The notes under the pieces: model-generated
What the model saw: only the letters and a program-made list of their open reading frames with translations
What the model was told of the DNA's origin: nothing
Databases searched by the model: none
Made by a program: the position numbers and the translations under genes
Shown: in pieces, positions 6,633-6,641 of the stretch
Layout: every line of letters starts with the position of its first letter
How positions within the stretch are numbered: the first letter of the stretch is position 1
Assembly: GCA_031430315.1 (NCBI GenBank)
Contig: JANPBI010000446.1
Coordinates: forward strand, 1 to 6,641
Length of the DNA stretch: 6,641 bases
From: JAJNPS01 sp031430315
GTDB lineage: Bacteria; Pseudomonadota; Alphaproteobacteria; Rhodobacterales; Rhodobacteraceae
Direction of reading: 5' to 3'

Positions 6633-6641
6633 TCGGTCTGG
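6633..6641. repeat. right arm of the 9-bp inverted repeat, at the window edge
   Basis: TCGGTCTGG is the reverse complement of 6571-6579 and ends on the final base of the window. It encodes the end of VIGL plus the first base of the next codon in the plus-strand reading. Whether the repeat extends further cannot be seen. Confidence 0.85.

Larger units (their letters stand above)
6571..6641 (+). other. inverted fragment of ntrY bounded by a 9-bp inverted repeat
   Basis: Read on the plus strand from 6572, this stretch encodes QTETQ followed by RRLFDSVLTSVTAGVIGL. This is the conserved region directly before the NtrY PAS motif GLDPEGR, yet the rest of ntrY is on the minus strand. CCAGACCGA (6571-6579) and TCGGTCTGG (6633-6641) are perfect reverse complements. 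Flipping the segment joins ...VIGL to DPEGRFDFVNPAAQ in frame. The window ends exactly at the last base of the repeat, so what follows is unseen. It may be a real inversion or a fold-back amplification or assembly chimera. Confidence 0.8.

Overview
The window comes from an alphaproteobacterium, most likely of the Rhodobacteraceae (Rhodobacter/Roseobacter group). The evidence is the conserved gene order ntrY-ntrX-trkA-trkH-hfq-hflX, the short 77-residue Hfq, the high G+C codon use, and an NtrX that lacks the sigma54-contact loop. I assigned the lineage by recognising families and gene order, not by a database search.

All six genes lie on the minus strand, so transcription runs from the right edge to the left. 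From right to left they are: the 3' three-quarters or so of the sensor kinase gene ntrY (5528 to about 6579); ntrX, its response regulator (4107-5531), which overlaps ntrY by an ATGA; a 92-base gap with a possible promoter; trkA (2638-4014) and trkH (1108-2628), separated by 9 bases, which encode the regulatory and membrane subunits of a Trk potassium uptake system; a 154-base gap with an A-rich leader; hfq, the RNA chaperone (720-953); and the 5' part of hflX, a ribosome-associated GTPase, cut by the left edge inside its P-loop. Coding density is very high. There are no RNA genes, mobile elements or CRISPR arrays, and the long plus-strand ORFs are codon-bias shadows.

NtrY/NtrX sense and transmit a nitrogen or redox-related signal, TrkA/TrkH control potassium uptake, and Hfq/HflX act after transcription. 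The close spacing suggests transcription as one or a few overlapping units, with possible internal promoters ahead of trkA and hfq.

The most striking anomaly is at the right edge. The last ~70 bases (6571-6641) are ntrY sequence in the wrong orientation. Read on the plus strand, they encode the conserved stretch just before the NtrY PAS domain, and they are bounded by a perfect 9-bp inverted repeat (6571-6579 and 6633-6641). Flipping this segment restores an in-frame canonical NtrY. It is therefore either a real small DNA inversion that breaks the kinase gene or, perhaps more likely at a contig end, a fold-back chimera from amplification or assembly. Other points of note are the non-ATG start of hflX at the hfq stop codon, an ARN-rich leader of hfq that could allow autoregulation, and the missing GAFTGA loop in NtrX.
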